Origin: Xanthomarina maritima
GTDB taxonomy: Bacteria; Bacteroidota; Bacteroidia; Flavobacteriales; Flavobacteriaceae
DNA length: 64,000 bases
Direction: 5' to 3'
Assembly (NCBI RefSeq): GCF_008084905.1
Contig: NZ_VSFC01000012.1
Coordinates: 247,912-311,911, forward strand
A program made the translations under genes and the position numbers. Positions 8,045 to 17,215 of this stretch are shown piece after piece. Each line of letters starts with the position of its first letter. Positions within the stretch are counted from its first letter, which is position 1. The notes beneath the pieces were generated by a model that was not told the origin of the DNA, made no database searches, and saw nothing but the letters and a program-made list of their open reading frames with translations.

Positions 8045-9712
8045 ATGCTATTCATTCTTCTATCTTGGATTTATATTTTAGCAATTACCTTAGTGGCTGG
8101 AGTTAGTGTTAATCGTTTACTAAAACTTCAGGATGTCAATCCTATTTTAGTGCTATTTCATGGATTTTTTGGTATTACTTTAGTAGCAGGCTTTTGGGCT
8201 ATATTCTCAGCAATTAGCTGGCAGTTTCATATTTTTATCTTATTAATTGGTTTTATTTTACTTTTTGTAAACTATTCATTAATAATTAATTACATATCAT
8301 TATTTAAACAAGATTTTAACAAATTATCTAAATTTTTTAAACTATTATTAGTTGTTATCTGTATTCTTGTTTTAGCACAATCTGCTTCTCCTCCATTTAT
8401 TTTAGATAACGAATCTTATTACATTCAAACCATTGCTTGGTTAAACGAGTTTGGCTTTGTTAAAGGACTCATTAATATACATTTATTTTTAGGTCAGACA
8501 AGTGGATGGCATATTTTACAAAGCGTTTTTAGTTTTAATTTTTTATACGACAATTTTAACGACTTAAACGGTCTATGTCTCTTACTTGTAAATTATTACG
8601 CTTTAATAAAACTGAATGACTTTTTCAAAATCAATAACAATCCATTGAATTTAGTAATTGGGCTCTTCCCTATTTTTAATGTGTTTTTATTTCAATTTGT
8701 TAGTTCTCCTTCCCCAGATTTAGCAGTGTATGTTATTTCTTTATTCATTTTTTATGGTTTGCTAATGAATTATCATGCCTGTAGCAAAAATGGCTTAGTG
8801 TCTTTAGTCATGCTCACATCGTTTTTAATTCTAATTAAAGCTACGACTATCGTTTTTGTATTATTTCCAGTTTTAATTTATATAAAACATTATAAGCATG
8901 TCAAGCAATACACGTTCATAGTTTGGGTTGTTAGCATTATAACCTTAAGTTTAATTGTTATTAAAAACGTATTGATTACTGGAAATCCTATGTATCCATT
9001 AACTGGAATTGAACCTTTAAAAATGCCTTGGAGTTTGCCTACAAATATCGAAGCCTATTTTTACAATTACGCAAAAGCCTATGGCTATGCAGTTACTCCT
9101 GAAGTTTACAGTAGTAGCAGCTATTTAAGTTTAATTAAAGGATGGATTTTTCAATCTGGAATGGATGGTATTTTTAATAAAGCTATTCTTTTAATACTAG
9201 TTCTCTTTTTATTTTTTATAAAGAAATTCAAGACCAATAAAGCCATTTTGTTTATTTATGGAGCAGCTTTGTTACAACTGTTTATTTTGTTTGCTACTTC
9301 TCCACAATTCAGGTTTTATATACCATTTGTAATTATTTTATCTCTATTTCTTCTTTCTGAAATAATAAAGTCTGAAAAAATAACTAAAGGTATTTTAGTT
9401 CTAAGTACAATTGTTATTATAGTTCCTTTGTTTTTTACTATTCCGAATATTCAAACGAGTACCTTTTCAACTAACTATGTCATTGAACCACATGAAAACA
9501 GTCAGTATAAAACGGAGTACAAAGTTCTAGAATTAGGAAATACCAAGTTTAATACACCAACTAATATTTATTTTTTCTGGGGAACTGGAAACACGAAGTT
9601 ACCAGCTTTAAACGAGCAACAATTGAACTATTTTAAAACCCACTTTAAAGTAATTCCTCAACAACGAACAGAAAATCTAGAAGATGGTTTTTATTTCAAG
9701 AAATTAGATTAA
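8045..9712 (+). CDS. Polytopic membrane protein, GT-C glycosyltransferase-like
   Basis: A 555-residue inner-membrane protein with about 12 hydrophobic segments and a soluble C-terminal tail of some 80 residues. An acidic motif in the first long outside loop (PPFILDNESYYIQTIAWL, about residues 117-134) resembles the Asp/Glu pair that GT-C glycosyltransferases carry in this position, and membrane proteins of the LIC_10190 type look similar. It would then transfer sugar from a lipid carrier on the outer face of the membrane; this is inference. Its stop codon overlaps the stop of the opposing gene within a shared TTAA at 9709-9712, and no terminator separates the two. Confidence 0.6.
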   Translation: MLFILLSWIYILAITLVAGVSVNRLLKLQDVNPILVLFHGFFGITLVAGFWAIFSAISWQFHIFILLIGFILLFVNYSLIINYISLFKQDFNKLSKFFKLLLVVICILVLAQSASPPFILDNESYYIQTIAWLNEFGFVKGLINIHLFLGQTSGWHILQSVFSFNFLYDNFNDLNGLCLLLVNYYALIKLNDFFKINNNPLNLVIGLFPIFNVFLFQFVSSPSPDLAVYVISLFIFYGLLMNYHACSKNGLVSLVMLTSFLILIKATTIVFVLFPVLIYIKHYKHVKQYTFIVWVVSIITLSLIVIKNVLITGNPMYPLTGIEPLKMPWSLPTNIEAYFYNYAKAYGYAVTPEVYSSSSYLSLIKGWIFQSGMDGIFNKAILLILVLFLFFIKKFKTNKAILFIYGAALLQLFILFATSPQFRFYIPFVIILSLFLLSEIIKSEKITKGILVLSTIVIIVPLFFTIPNIQTSTFSTNYVIEPHENSQYKTEYKVLELGNTKFNTPTNIYFFWGTGNTKLPALNEQQLNYFKTHFKVIPQQRTENLEDGFYFKKLD

Positions 9713-12700
9713 TACTTCATAAAATCCTCTTTAAAAATTTGCTTTAATCTAGATAACAATTCATCTGCGTTCTCAACCAAAAAAACCAATGGAGGCTTTA
9801 TTTTTAAAGCATTAAGGTCTTTCCCATCTGTACTCATTAAAACACCAAAATCTTTCATTCTGTTCGCTAAATACGACGCTTTTTCAGCTAAGGGATGCTT
9901 AACTTCGTCAGTCAACTCAAAACCTAAAAACAAGCCTTGTCCTCTAACATCACCTATTATTGGAAATTCTTTTTGAAGGTTTATTAATTCATTCTTTAAA
10001 TAAGTACCAACTTTTAAAGCATTTTCTTGAAGATTTTCATCTTTAATAACCTGTAACACTTCTTTTCCAATAGCACAAGAAACTGGGTTTCCTCCAAACG
10101 TATTAAAATATTCCATGCCATTTGCAAACGCATTAGCAACTTCTTGGGTACAAACCACAGCAGCTAAGGGATGACCATTTCCAATAGGTTTTCCAATGGT
10201 TACGATATCTGGAATGACATCATGTAGCTGAAATCCCCAAAATGTATGTCCTACTCTACCACAACCTGTTTGAACTTCGTCTGCAATACAAAGCCCACCA
10301 GCTTTCCGAACAGCTTGATAAGCTAGCTTTAAATAGTTTTTTGGTAGTTCTATTTGTCCACCACAACTAATGATGCTTTCACAAATAAAACCAGCTACTT
10401 TCCTGTCTTTTTTATGAATGTTATTTATTTGTTCATCTACATGCTTAACATAATCTTCAGCTGTATTATCTCCTTGATACAAACCTCTAAACCTATCAGG
10501 TAGTGGAACTATATGCGTGTGTTCTGGAGCTCCTTGACCACCTTTGCCATCAAATTTATAAGAACTAATATCAATACACGCATTGGTGTTTCCATGATAA
10601 CCGATTTCTACAGCAATCATATCTTGAGCTTTGGTATATGCTTTTGTCATACGCAGAGCTAATTCGTTGGCTTCACTTCCAGAATTCACAACATGGACTA
10701 CAGATAATTCTTTTGGAAAGGTATTTAGTAACTCTTTTGCAAAATCTTTAATAGTATCATGTAGATAACGAGAATTGGTGTTTAAAACAGCCATTTGGTC
10801 TTGTCCAGCTTTTACGACTTTAGGATGTTCATGACCAACATGAGCCACGTTATTTACTGTGTCTAAGTATTTTCGTCCTGTATCATCAATTAAATAGACA
10901 CCAGAACCTCTTTCCATTTTTAAAGGGGTTTTATAAGATAAACTTAAACTTTTGCCTAAATGGTTTTTTCTGAAATCAATCAGGTTTGTATTGTCTTTTT
11001 TAATATGTTCATTTAATCCTTCAAATTTGAACAATAGATTTGGGTTTGGACAAATACTCTTCCAAACAGTGATATTATTTGGGAAAGCAACACCTGGAAA
11101 ATCGTGTTTGTTGTCTAACATATTTAACATGACTTGGAAATGCAAATGTGGCGACCAATCGCCATTTTCAAAATCATCACCAACATAAGCAATCAGATCG
11201 TTTTTGTTTATTTTCTGACCTTTTACAACAACATCTAGACTGCTTTCAGTCAAATGTCCATACAAGGTATAAAACGGAATGCCAGAATCTGTCTCATGTT
11301 TTAAAATTAAAGTTGGTCCATAATCTTTATTGTTTCCATTGTTATAAATACTAAACACTTGTCCATCAAAAGGTGCATGAATAGGCGTGTTTTCTTTTAC
11401 CCAAAAATCAACTCCTAAATGTGTGGTTCTGTATTCTGGTCCAGAATTCCCTTCTTTTTGATAGGCTTTGGTACTATAAAAAGGCCTAATTTCTACATAA
11501 CCTCCTGCAAATAAAGCTTTCGGTTTTTCAGCTTGAAGTCTATTAATTTTAAAAGTAGTAAGTTCTAAATCATTATATTCTCTTTCACTACCAAGCCAAG
11601 TACTACCAATACTCATATCGATTGTGTGAATATGATTAAAATCAAGCGTTGGAAAAAAGTCATTTAAAGAGACATCTTGTTTTTGTGTCCACAATTTAAA
11701 TTCATTTTCATTTGGATGGGCTGTAAATCCACAAGCAGACCGGAAACTATAATATGCTAAATTTTCATCAACATCTTTCCATCTTTTTAAAACATCCCAA
11801 GCAGGTTTTTCGCTAATAAGCAAATACGTATTATCTGGTTCTTTTTGTTTATTCAAGGCAGATTTTGTGACACTAATTATCAAACGTATGGCTACTAAAT
11901 TATAGAGATATTTAAGTTCTTCTTCTAGTAAAGTATATTGATTATGATAGCCTGAAACTATAGGCAAAGTTGCTGATAACAAATCCGGATTCCCCATAAT
12001 GGCATAAGCTATAGCTACTGCTAAATCGTTTATGGTTTGTGTATAAATAGCATCTCCATAATCAATAATAGCAATGACTTCTGGATTAATTAGATCTGAT
12101 GACACAAGAATGTTATTATCGTTGGCGTCATTATGAACAACTGATTTTCGAAGGTTATTATATTCCTTTTGAAACGCTTCAAATTGCTTTTGAAAGTAAG
12201 AAACAATGGTTTTTTGTTCTTCAGAAAACAACCCTAAATACTTAAATGTCCATTCGGCATGAGCAATATCCCAATCAATTTGTCTTTCTGCTTTTGAATG
12301 CTCGAAACCTGTTAAAGCTTTCGTAATTTTCCCAGCTTCATTTCCTAAACTAAATAGCAAATCATTTTTAATAGGATTTACTGAAGACCACAATCTGCCA
12401 TCAATCCAAGATAACAGCCTTACAAACCGAGTATTTCCATGATCGTCCTTTATAGAACTAATGCTATTGCCATGAATATCTGAAAATACTTTAGGTGAAT
12501 TCGGTTCCCTTTTTAAAACAAGCAAAAGCATCTCCTGTTGAAATTCTAAATAACTTAAATCTTCATCTGGCCTACTAATTTTAAGAATGTAGCTTTCGGA
12601 ATTTGTTTCAACTAGAAAATTAAAGTCTAATTCTCCAGGTAAGACTTTAACATTTCCTTCAATATTATAGAGATTTTTAGCTATTTCTTTAGCTTGTTGT

Positions 12701-12735
12701 GAGTGTATTTTAAGGTTTGAATAAGCAACAGACAT
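9709..12735 (-). CDS. Fusion: aminoglycoside-phosphotransferase-like kinase, LytM/M23 domain, class III aminotransferase
   Basis: A single 1008-residue open frame with three enzyme domains. Residues 1-330 are an APH/choline-kinase-like domain with the Brenner motif HNDANDNN (H201, D203) and IIDYGD (D225). Residues about 410-550 are a LytM/M23 metallopeptidase-like domain in which all zinc ligands are present: H439 and D443 in HLGVD, H532 in HLHF, plus catalytic-type H494 and H530. Residues about 590-1005 are a class III PLP aminotransferase (GSEAN at 686, DEVQTG at 819, PLP lysine K849). The outer domains resemble hydroxylysine kinase and ethanolamine-phosphate phospho-lyase, which act in sequence, so phosphorylation followed by elimination of an amino alcohol is plausible. 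No signal peptide is visible, so the role of the LytM domain in the cytosol is unclear. Confidence 0.88.
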   Translation of the reverse strand: MSVAYSNLKIHSQQAKEIAKNLYNIEGNVKVLPGELDFNFLVETNSESYILKISRPDEDLSYLEFQQEMLLLVLKREPNSPKVFSDIHGNSISSIKDDHGNTRFVRLLSWIDGRLWSSVNPIKNDLLFSLGNEAGKITKALTGFEHSKAERQIDWDIAHAEWTFKYLGLFSEEQKTIVSYFQKQFEAFQKEYNNLRKSVVHNDANDNNILVSSDLINPEVIAIIDYGDAIYTQTINDLAVAIAYAIMGNPDLLSATLPIVSGYHNQYTLLEEELKYLYNLVAIRLIISVTKSALNKQKEPDNTYLLISEKPAWDVLKRWKDVDENLAYYSFRSACGFTAHPNENEFKLWTQKQDVSLNDFFPTLDFNHIHTIDMSIGSTWLGSEREYNDLELTTFKINRLQAEKPKALFAGGYVEIRPFYSTKAYQKEGNSGPEYRTTHLGVDFWVKENTPIHAPFDGQVFSIYNNGNNKDYGPTLILKHETDSGIPFYTLYGHLTESSLDVVVKGQKINKNDLIAYVGDDFENGDWSPHLHFQVMLNMLDNKHDFPGVAFPNNITVWKSICPNPNLLFKFEGLNEHIKKDNTNLIDFRKNHLGKSLSLSYKTPLKMERGSGVYLIDDTGRKYLDTVNNVAHVGHEHPKVVKAGQDQMAVLNTNSRYLHDTIKDFAKELLNTFPKELSVVHVVNSGSEANELALRMTKAYTKAQDMIAVEIGYHGNTNACIDISSYKFDGKGGQGAPEHTHIVPLPDRFRGLYQGDNTAEDYVKHVDEQINNIHKKDRKVAGFICESIISCGGQIELPKNYLKLAYQAVRKAGGLCIADEVQTGCGRVGHTFWGFQLHDVIPDIVTIGKPIGNGHPLAAVVCTQEVANAFANGMEYFNTFGGNPVSCAIGKEVLQVIKDENLQENALKVGTYLKNELINLQKEFPIIGDVRGQGLFLGFELTDEVKHPLAEKASYLANRMKDFGVLMSTDGKDLNALKIKPPLVFLVENADELLSRLKQIFKEDFMKY

Positions 12736-12846
12736 ATCTATTTTGAATATAAAATAAGTAAAAACGAAGTTACTTTATTTTAAATAAATAATTAGAAAGT
12801 GATTCTTTCTATTTTTTATATTTTTAAAGAAAAAATAAGGTTACCA

Positions 12847-13611
12847 TTGAACAAAACAGAATTAAAAGAATTTCTTGATTCCAAAGTGAAGCAATACAAT
12901 CATCCTGATTTTATTGAAACAGATCCCATTCAAATTCCACATCTATTTAACAAAAAGGAAGATATTGAAATTTCAGGTTTTTTAACTGCAACAATAGCTT
13001 GGGGAAATAGAAAAAGCATTATTAATAATGCCAATAGAATGATGCAGTTATTAGAACATTCGCCATACGATTTTGTAAAAAATCATCAGGAAAAAGACTT
13101 AGAAGCCTTATTGCCTTTTGTGCATAGAACATTTAATGGAACAGATTTTATTACGTTTATAAAGGCTTTACAACATATTTGCAACAACCATCAAGGTTTA
13201 GAATCTGTGTTTGTAGATGGATTAAAAGATGGTTCGCTACAGAATTCTATACATCATTTTAAAAAAGTGTTTTTTGAAATAGAACATTTACCAAGAACAC
13301 AGAAACACGTGAGTGATCCGTTAAAAAATTCAGCAGCAAAAAGGCTTAATATGATGCTTAGATGGTTTGTAAGGAATGATAACACTGGAGTTGATTTTGG
13401 GATTTGGAAAAACATATCTCCTTCCCAATTATCATGTCCATTAGATGTACACTCTGGGAATGTAGCCAGAAAATTGGGTTTACTAAAACGCAAACAAAAC
13501 GATGCTAAAGCATTACAAGAATTAGATAATAGCTTAAGAAAACTGGATTCTGAAGATCCTGTAAAATATGATTTTGCTTTGTTTGGTTTAGGAGTTTTTG
13601 AAGGATTTTAA
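12847..13611 (+). CDS. TIGR02757 (DUF2400) family protein
   Basis: A conserved bacterial protein of unknown function, 254 residues when started at the TTG at 12847 (reads MNKTELKEF). A GTG at 12799 would add 16 hydrophobic and basic residues (MILSIFYIFKEKIRLP) that do not look like part of the family, so I prefer the TTG. Recognisable parts are the GFLTATIAWGNRKSIINNANRMM segment in the first third, the FVHRTFNGTDF segment, SAAKRLNMMLRWFVR, and the C-terminal SQLSCPLDVHSGNVARKLGLL followed by DPVKYDFALFGLGV. The last part resembles helix-hairpin-helix DNA glycosylase folds, so a nucleic-acid role has been guessed for the family. It is divergent from the fusion gene. Confidence 0.8.
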   Translation: MNKTELKEFLDSKVKQYNHPDFIETDPIQIPHLFNKKEDIEISGFLTATIAWGNRKSIINNANRMMQLLEHSPYDFVKNHQEKDLEALLPFVHRTFNGTDFITFIKALQHICNNHQGLESVFVDGLKDGSLQNSIHHFKKVFFEIEHLPRTQKHVSDPLKNSAAKRLNMMLRWFVRNDNTGVDFGIWKNISPSQLSCPLDVHSGNVARKLGLLKRKQNDAKALQELDNSLRKLDSEDPVKYDFALFGLGVFEGF

Positions 13612-13670
13612 CATATTTTGAAAACAGCTTCCAATAAAACATTTTATCTTTAAAACTTAAATGATAACCT

Positions 13671-15149
13671 ATGAAGAATATCTTTTTATTATTAGCCACA
13701 ATTTCTACAAGTTTGCTTTTTTCGCAAGTAAAAAAAATCCCTTTGGACACGATGGTTGTTACCAATCATAATGTTGTAATAAAAGGACAAAGTCTTTCTT
13801 ATCAAGCAACAGCAGGAACACAACCAGTTTGGAACAGCAAAGGAGAACCTATTGCTACGCTATTTTACACCTATTATAAAAAGAGTAATAGCGACAAGGA
13901 AAAACGACCTATTATCTTTTCGTTTAATGGTGGACCAGGTTCTGCATCTGTTTGGATGCACATTGCTTATACTGGACCTATAGTTTTGAATATTGATGAT
14001 GAAGGTTATCCAGTTCAACCTTATGGCGTTAAAGACAATCCAAACTCTATTTTAGATGTTGCAGATATTGTTTTTATTGATCCTGTAAATACAGGTTATT
14101 CCAGAATGATTGAAGATAAAGATGGAAAACTTCCTGATAGAAAAACATTCTTCGGGATAAATGCTGACATTTCCTATTTAGCCGAATGGATGAATACTTT
14201 TGTAACTAGAAATAACCGTTGGGAATCGCCAAAATATTTAATTGGAGAAAGTTATGGAGGACCAAGAGTTATGGGCTTATCTAACGAATTACAAAACAAT
14301 CAATGGATGTATTTAAATGGTGTGATTTTAGTATCTCCAGCCGATTATAAAATATATTCTACCGATCAGCCTATTTACTCAGCTTTAAATTTACCGTATT
14401 TTACAGCAGCAGCTTGGCATCAAAAAGCATTGCCTGCTTCTTTACAACAAAAAGATTTATTAGAAATCTTACCTGAAGTAGAAACTTATACTATAAATAA
14501 TTTAATGCCAGCTTTAGCAAAAGGAGGGTTTATTTCTTCTGAAGAAAGAGAACAAGTAGCAGAAAAAATGAGCTTGTATTCTGGCTTAGACAAAAAAGCT
14601 ATTTTAGACCACAATTTAAATGTGCCAACTAGCTTTTTCTGGAAAGAATTATTACGTGATGAAGGTTATACCATTGGTAGATTAGACTCACGTTATTTAG
14701 GAATTGATAAAATGACAGCTGGAAATTCCCCTGATTATAATTCAGAATTAACATCATGGCTACACTCTTTTACGCCTGCAATAAATTATTATTTAAGAGA
14801 AGAGCTTAACTTTAAAACAGATATTAAATATAATATGTTTGGAGATGTTCATCCATGGGACAGACAAAACGATTACACTAGAGATGGTTTACGTCAAGCA
14901 ATGGCTCAAAACCCTTATTTAAAAGTCTTGGTGCAATCTGGGTATTACGATGGAGCTACTACTTATTTTGCAGCAAAATACACCGTTGGACAAATGGATC
15001 CAAGTGGTAAAATGAAAGATCGAATTTATTTTAAAGCTTATAGAAGTGGCCACATGATGTATTTAAGAGATGAAGATTTAAAAACTTCCACAGACGACAT
15101 CAGGCAGTTTATAAAAGATTCAGCTGCTAAAGGAGCTGCTAAGTACTAA
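13671..15149 (+). CDS. Exported S10 family serine carboxypeptidase
   Basis: Cleaves residues from the C-terminus of peptides, probably in the periplasm or outside the cell. A signal peptide (LLLATISTSLLFS) precedes the mature 470-residue protein. The alpha/beta-hydrolase fold shows the oxyanion segment SFNGGPGSASVW (about residues 84-95), the DPVNTGYSR segment, the nucleophile elbow GESYGGPR with S194, and a C-terminal YRSGHMMYLRDE with the catalytic histidine near residue 470. The active site is complete. The gene stands alone, 60 bases after the TIGR02757 gene, and ends at a bidirectional terminator shared with the opposing M61 peptidase, making a small peptidase pair. Confidence 0.88.
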   Translation: MKNIFLLLATISTSLLFSQVKKIPLDTMVVTNHNVVIKGQSLSYQATAGTQPVWNSKGEPIATLFYTYYKKSNSDKEKRPIIFSFNGGPGSASVWMHIAYTGPIVLNIDDEGYPVQPYGVKDNPNSILDVADIVFIDPVNTGYSRMIEDKDGKLPDRKTFFGINADISYLAEWMNTFVTRNNRWESPKYLIGESYGGPRVMGLSNELQNNQWMYLNGVILVSPADYKIYSTDQPIYSALNLPYFTAAAWHQKALPASLQQKDLLEILPEVETYTINNLMPALAKGGFISSEEREQVAEKMSLYSGLDKKAILDHNLNVPTSFFWKELLRDEGYTIGRLDSRYLGIDKMTAGNSPDYNSELTSWLHSFTPAINYYLREELNFKTDIKYNMFGDVHPWDRQNDYTRDGLRQAMAQNPYLKVLVQSGYYDGATTYFAAKYTVGQMDPSGKMKDRIYFKAYRSGHMMYLRDEDLKTSTDDIRQFIKDSAAKGAAKY

Positions 15150-15153
15150 ACAA

Positions 15154-15188
15154 AAAAAAGCCTGATGAAAAAATCATCAGGCTTTTTT
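15154..15188. terminator. Bidirectional terminator between S10 and M61 peptidase genes
   Basis: AAAAAGCCTGATGA and TCATCAGGCTTTTTT form a perfect stem with an A-rich loop. The left A run and right T run let it work for both converging transcripts. Confidence 0.88.
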
Positions 15189-15223
15189 ATTTCTTAAATC
15201 AACAATCTACAATCTTATTTTTT

Positions 15224-17113
15224 CTATCCTTTTAACCAAGCATTACGAACAGCTATTTGAGCTTCTGTAGCGTTTGGATTAGCAACTAAGGTTTTGCCTA
15301 TGGTATAAGATTTTTCAACTGTTGTATTTATTACGTATTCTTCTCCATTTCTATCCAAAACAACAGTTATATTTTTTCCTGGTTGCCACATAAATACTTT
15401 TTGAAAAACATTATTAGCTGTCATTAAAGTAACTTCTTCTCCATCTACAGATTTAATAACATCATTTGGCATTGCGCCATTGTCATGCCAAAAACTATTT
15501 TGAGCAACTAACCCATTAAAGAAAATAGTTCCTTTTTCCTGATTTGCTCCAAAAATTAACGCACCATCATTTTGCACATAGTTAGTTTCCACTCTGCTTT
15601 CACCCATTTCAAGACCAACTTTCGCAAAAAATTTGTTGTAATTTATTGGTAAATCTCCAACAACATGAGTATTTAAGAAATCACCAACTGATGGATAAGT
15701 CATTTCAGTTATTTCTGCAATTAAATTATCGTCTTCAAATGGTTTGTTTTTACCATATTTCATTGATAATTCCTTCATTAATGAAAGAATACCTCTAGTT
15801 CCATTACTTTCTTCACGCATTAAAATATCAATGCACATACCAATTAATGCACCTTTTTGATATACATTATAATATTGACTTGCATATGGTTCCTTTAACA
15901 CGTTTTCACTCATAATTGTAAAGCTCATCGTGTCGTTCATACCAGAAGCAGATTGAATTTTACCCATTATTTTGGTATAAAACTCTTCATCTGTAACTAA
16001 ACCTTGATCTACTTGAAATAATGTAGCAAAATATTCAGTAACACCTTCGTACATCCATAAATGTTTAGAGAATGTAGGATTAGCATAATCAAAATAATGC
16101 ACATCCTCAGAATGTACACTTAAAGGGGTAACAATATGAAAGAACTCATGAGATACTACATCAACCATACTTTCTGCTAGTGTAGCATCTGGAATGGCTT
16201 CTGGCATAACCACGACAGTAGATGTATGATGTTCTAAAGCACCAAATCCTTTTGGAGATTCTGCATCTCCTTTAGATAAATATAAATAGATATCGTATCT
16301 AGGTGTGCTATTTATATCTCCTAAATATGCTTTTTGAGCTTGCATCATAGTTCTCATTGTTTCACCAATTTGCTTAGCTGTATGTGTTTGATTTGGAGAA
16401 TAAACACTTAATACTACCTTAATACCTCCAACCTCAAATTCTTCAACATCAAGATTCCCATACATCATTGGGTTGTCTGTTATATCAAAATATCTTGGAG
16501 CAAAGTATGAAGTTGTTACTGAAGAACCATCTTCACTAGCCTTCTCAGCTACATTTTGTAATGCAGATGTACGAACAAAATCTGCAGGAGCAGTTACATC
16601 TAACTTATATTGATTATTTTTTAAAGAATCGAAATAACCAATAAAACCATGTAAGTTTAATACATAATTATCTGTTTCAATATTCGTTCCTGCTGGTGAA
16701 AAGGGTGTTTCTCCTCCAATTCCACCTGACACTTCAACATCAAACGTATCATTAACAAAATAGGTAATATAATCTAAATTAGTAGCTCCACCAATTGTCC
16801 AAGTATTCGTATCTACTTTATTTACTGATAATTCACTTCCGTTATAATCGTAAGCTTTTAAATCGTCTACATATTTTCCAAAATCGCTTACAGAATAGGT
16901 TCCTTGTACAACTTTAGGTAATCTGTAAGTTACAGTTTCAACAGTAAACCTTCCTGGATTTATAATAACTGGAACTTGGTCGTTGGTTACTTTGGTTAAA
17001 TCTAATGAAGATTCAATTGGATTATTTACTGCAAGATCTGCAGAGGTTTTTGTGGAAGAACCACAAGCAACAAGAATCATACTGATTCCAAAAATGGCTA
17101 TTAGTTTTTTCAT
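15224..17113 (-). CDS. M61 family metallopeptidase lipoprotein (glycyl aminopeptidase type)
   Basis: An exported zinc peptidase of 629 residues. The lipobox ILVAC places the lipidated cysteine at residue 17, so it is membrane-anchored. An N-terminal beta domain (about residues 45-235, with MYGNLDVEEF) precedes the catalytic domain. That domain has the zinc motif HEFFH at 322-326 and the downstream glutamate in WMYEGVTEYF (E356), both intact. A PDZ-like domain follows near 510-600 (NDVIKSVDGEEVTLMTANNV). M61 enzymes remove N-terminal residues such as glycine from peptides; the exact substrate here is unknown. It converges on the S10 carboxypeptidase and is divergent from the next glycosyltransferase gene. 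Confidence 0.88.
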   Translation of the reverse strand: MKKLIAIFGISMILVACGSSTKTSADLAVNNPIESSLDLTKVTNDQVPVIINPGRFTVETVTYRLPKVVQGTYSVSDFGKYVDDLKAYDYNGSELSVNKVDTNTWTIGGATNLDYITYFVNDTFDVEVSGGIGGETPFSPAGTNIETDNYVLNLHGFIGYFDSLKNNQYKLDVTAPADFVRTSALQNVAEKASEDGSSVTTSYFAPRYFDITDNPMMYGNLDVEEFEVGGIKVVLSVYSPNQTHTAKQIGETMRTMMQAQKAYLGDINSTPRYDIYLYLSKGDAESPKGFGALEHHTSTVVVMPEAIPDATLAESMVDVVSHEFFHIVTPLSVHSEDVHYFDYANPTFSKHLWMYEGVTEYFATLFQVDQGLVTDEEFYTKIMGKIQSASGMNDTMSFTIMSENVLKEPYASQYYNVYQKGALIGMCIDILMREESNGTRGILSLMKELSMKYGKNKPFEDDNLIAEITEMTYPSVGDFLNTHVVGDLPINYNKFFAKVGLEMGESRVETNYVQNDGALIFGANQEKGTIFFNGLVAQNSFWHDNGAMPNDVIKSVDGEEVTLMTANNVFQKVFMWQPGKNITVVLDRNGEEYVINTTVEKSYTIGKTLVANPNATEAQIAVRNAWLKG

Positions 17114-17180
17114 TATAAATTATTTTGTATACATGTTTTGACGTTCAAAAATACAATGTGTTACAGATTTAAACCTTAAC

Positions 17181-17211
17181 TTTTTGTTAAAAAGAGTTAT
17201 TGTTATCTTCG
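17181..17211 (+). promoter_or_regulatory. Bacteroidota-type promoter for the GT2 gene
   Basis: TTTTTG at 17181-17186, a 17-base spacer and TATCTTCG at 17204-17211 match TTTG-N17-TAnnTTTG with one mismatch. The ATG follows only four bases later, so the transcript would be leaderless or nearly so. Confidence 0.5.
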
Positions 17212-17215
17212 CTTT

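Noticed and set aside
10952-11354. Plus-strand open frames inside the fusion gene
   Set aside because: They lie fully inside the LytM region of the real gene on the other strand and have no family resemblance.
12799-12846. GTG start for the TIGR02757 gene, adding 16 residues
   Set aside because: The added stretch is hydrophobic and basic and unlike the family N-terminus; the TTG at 12847 gives the usual length.
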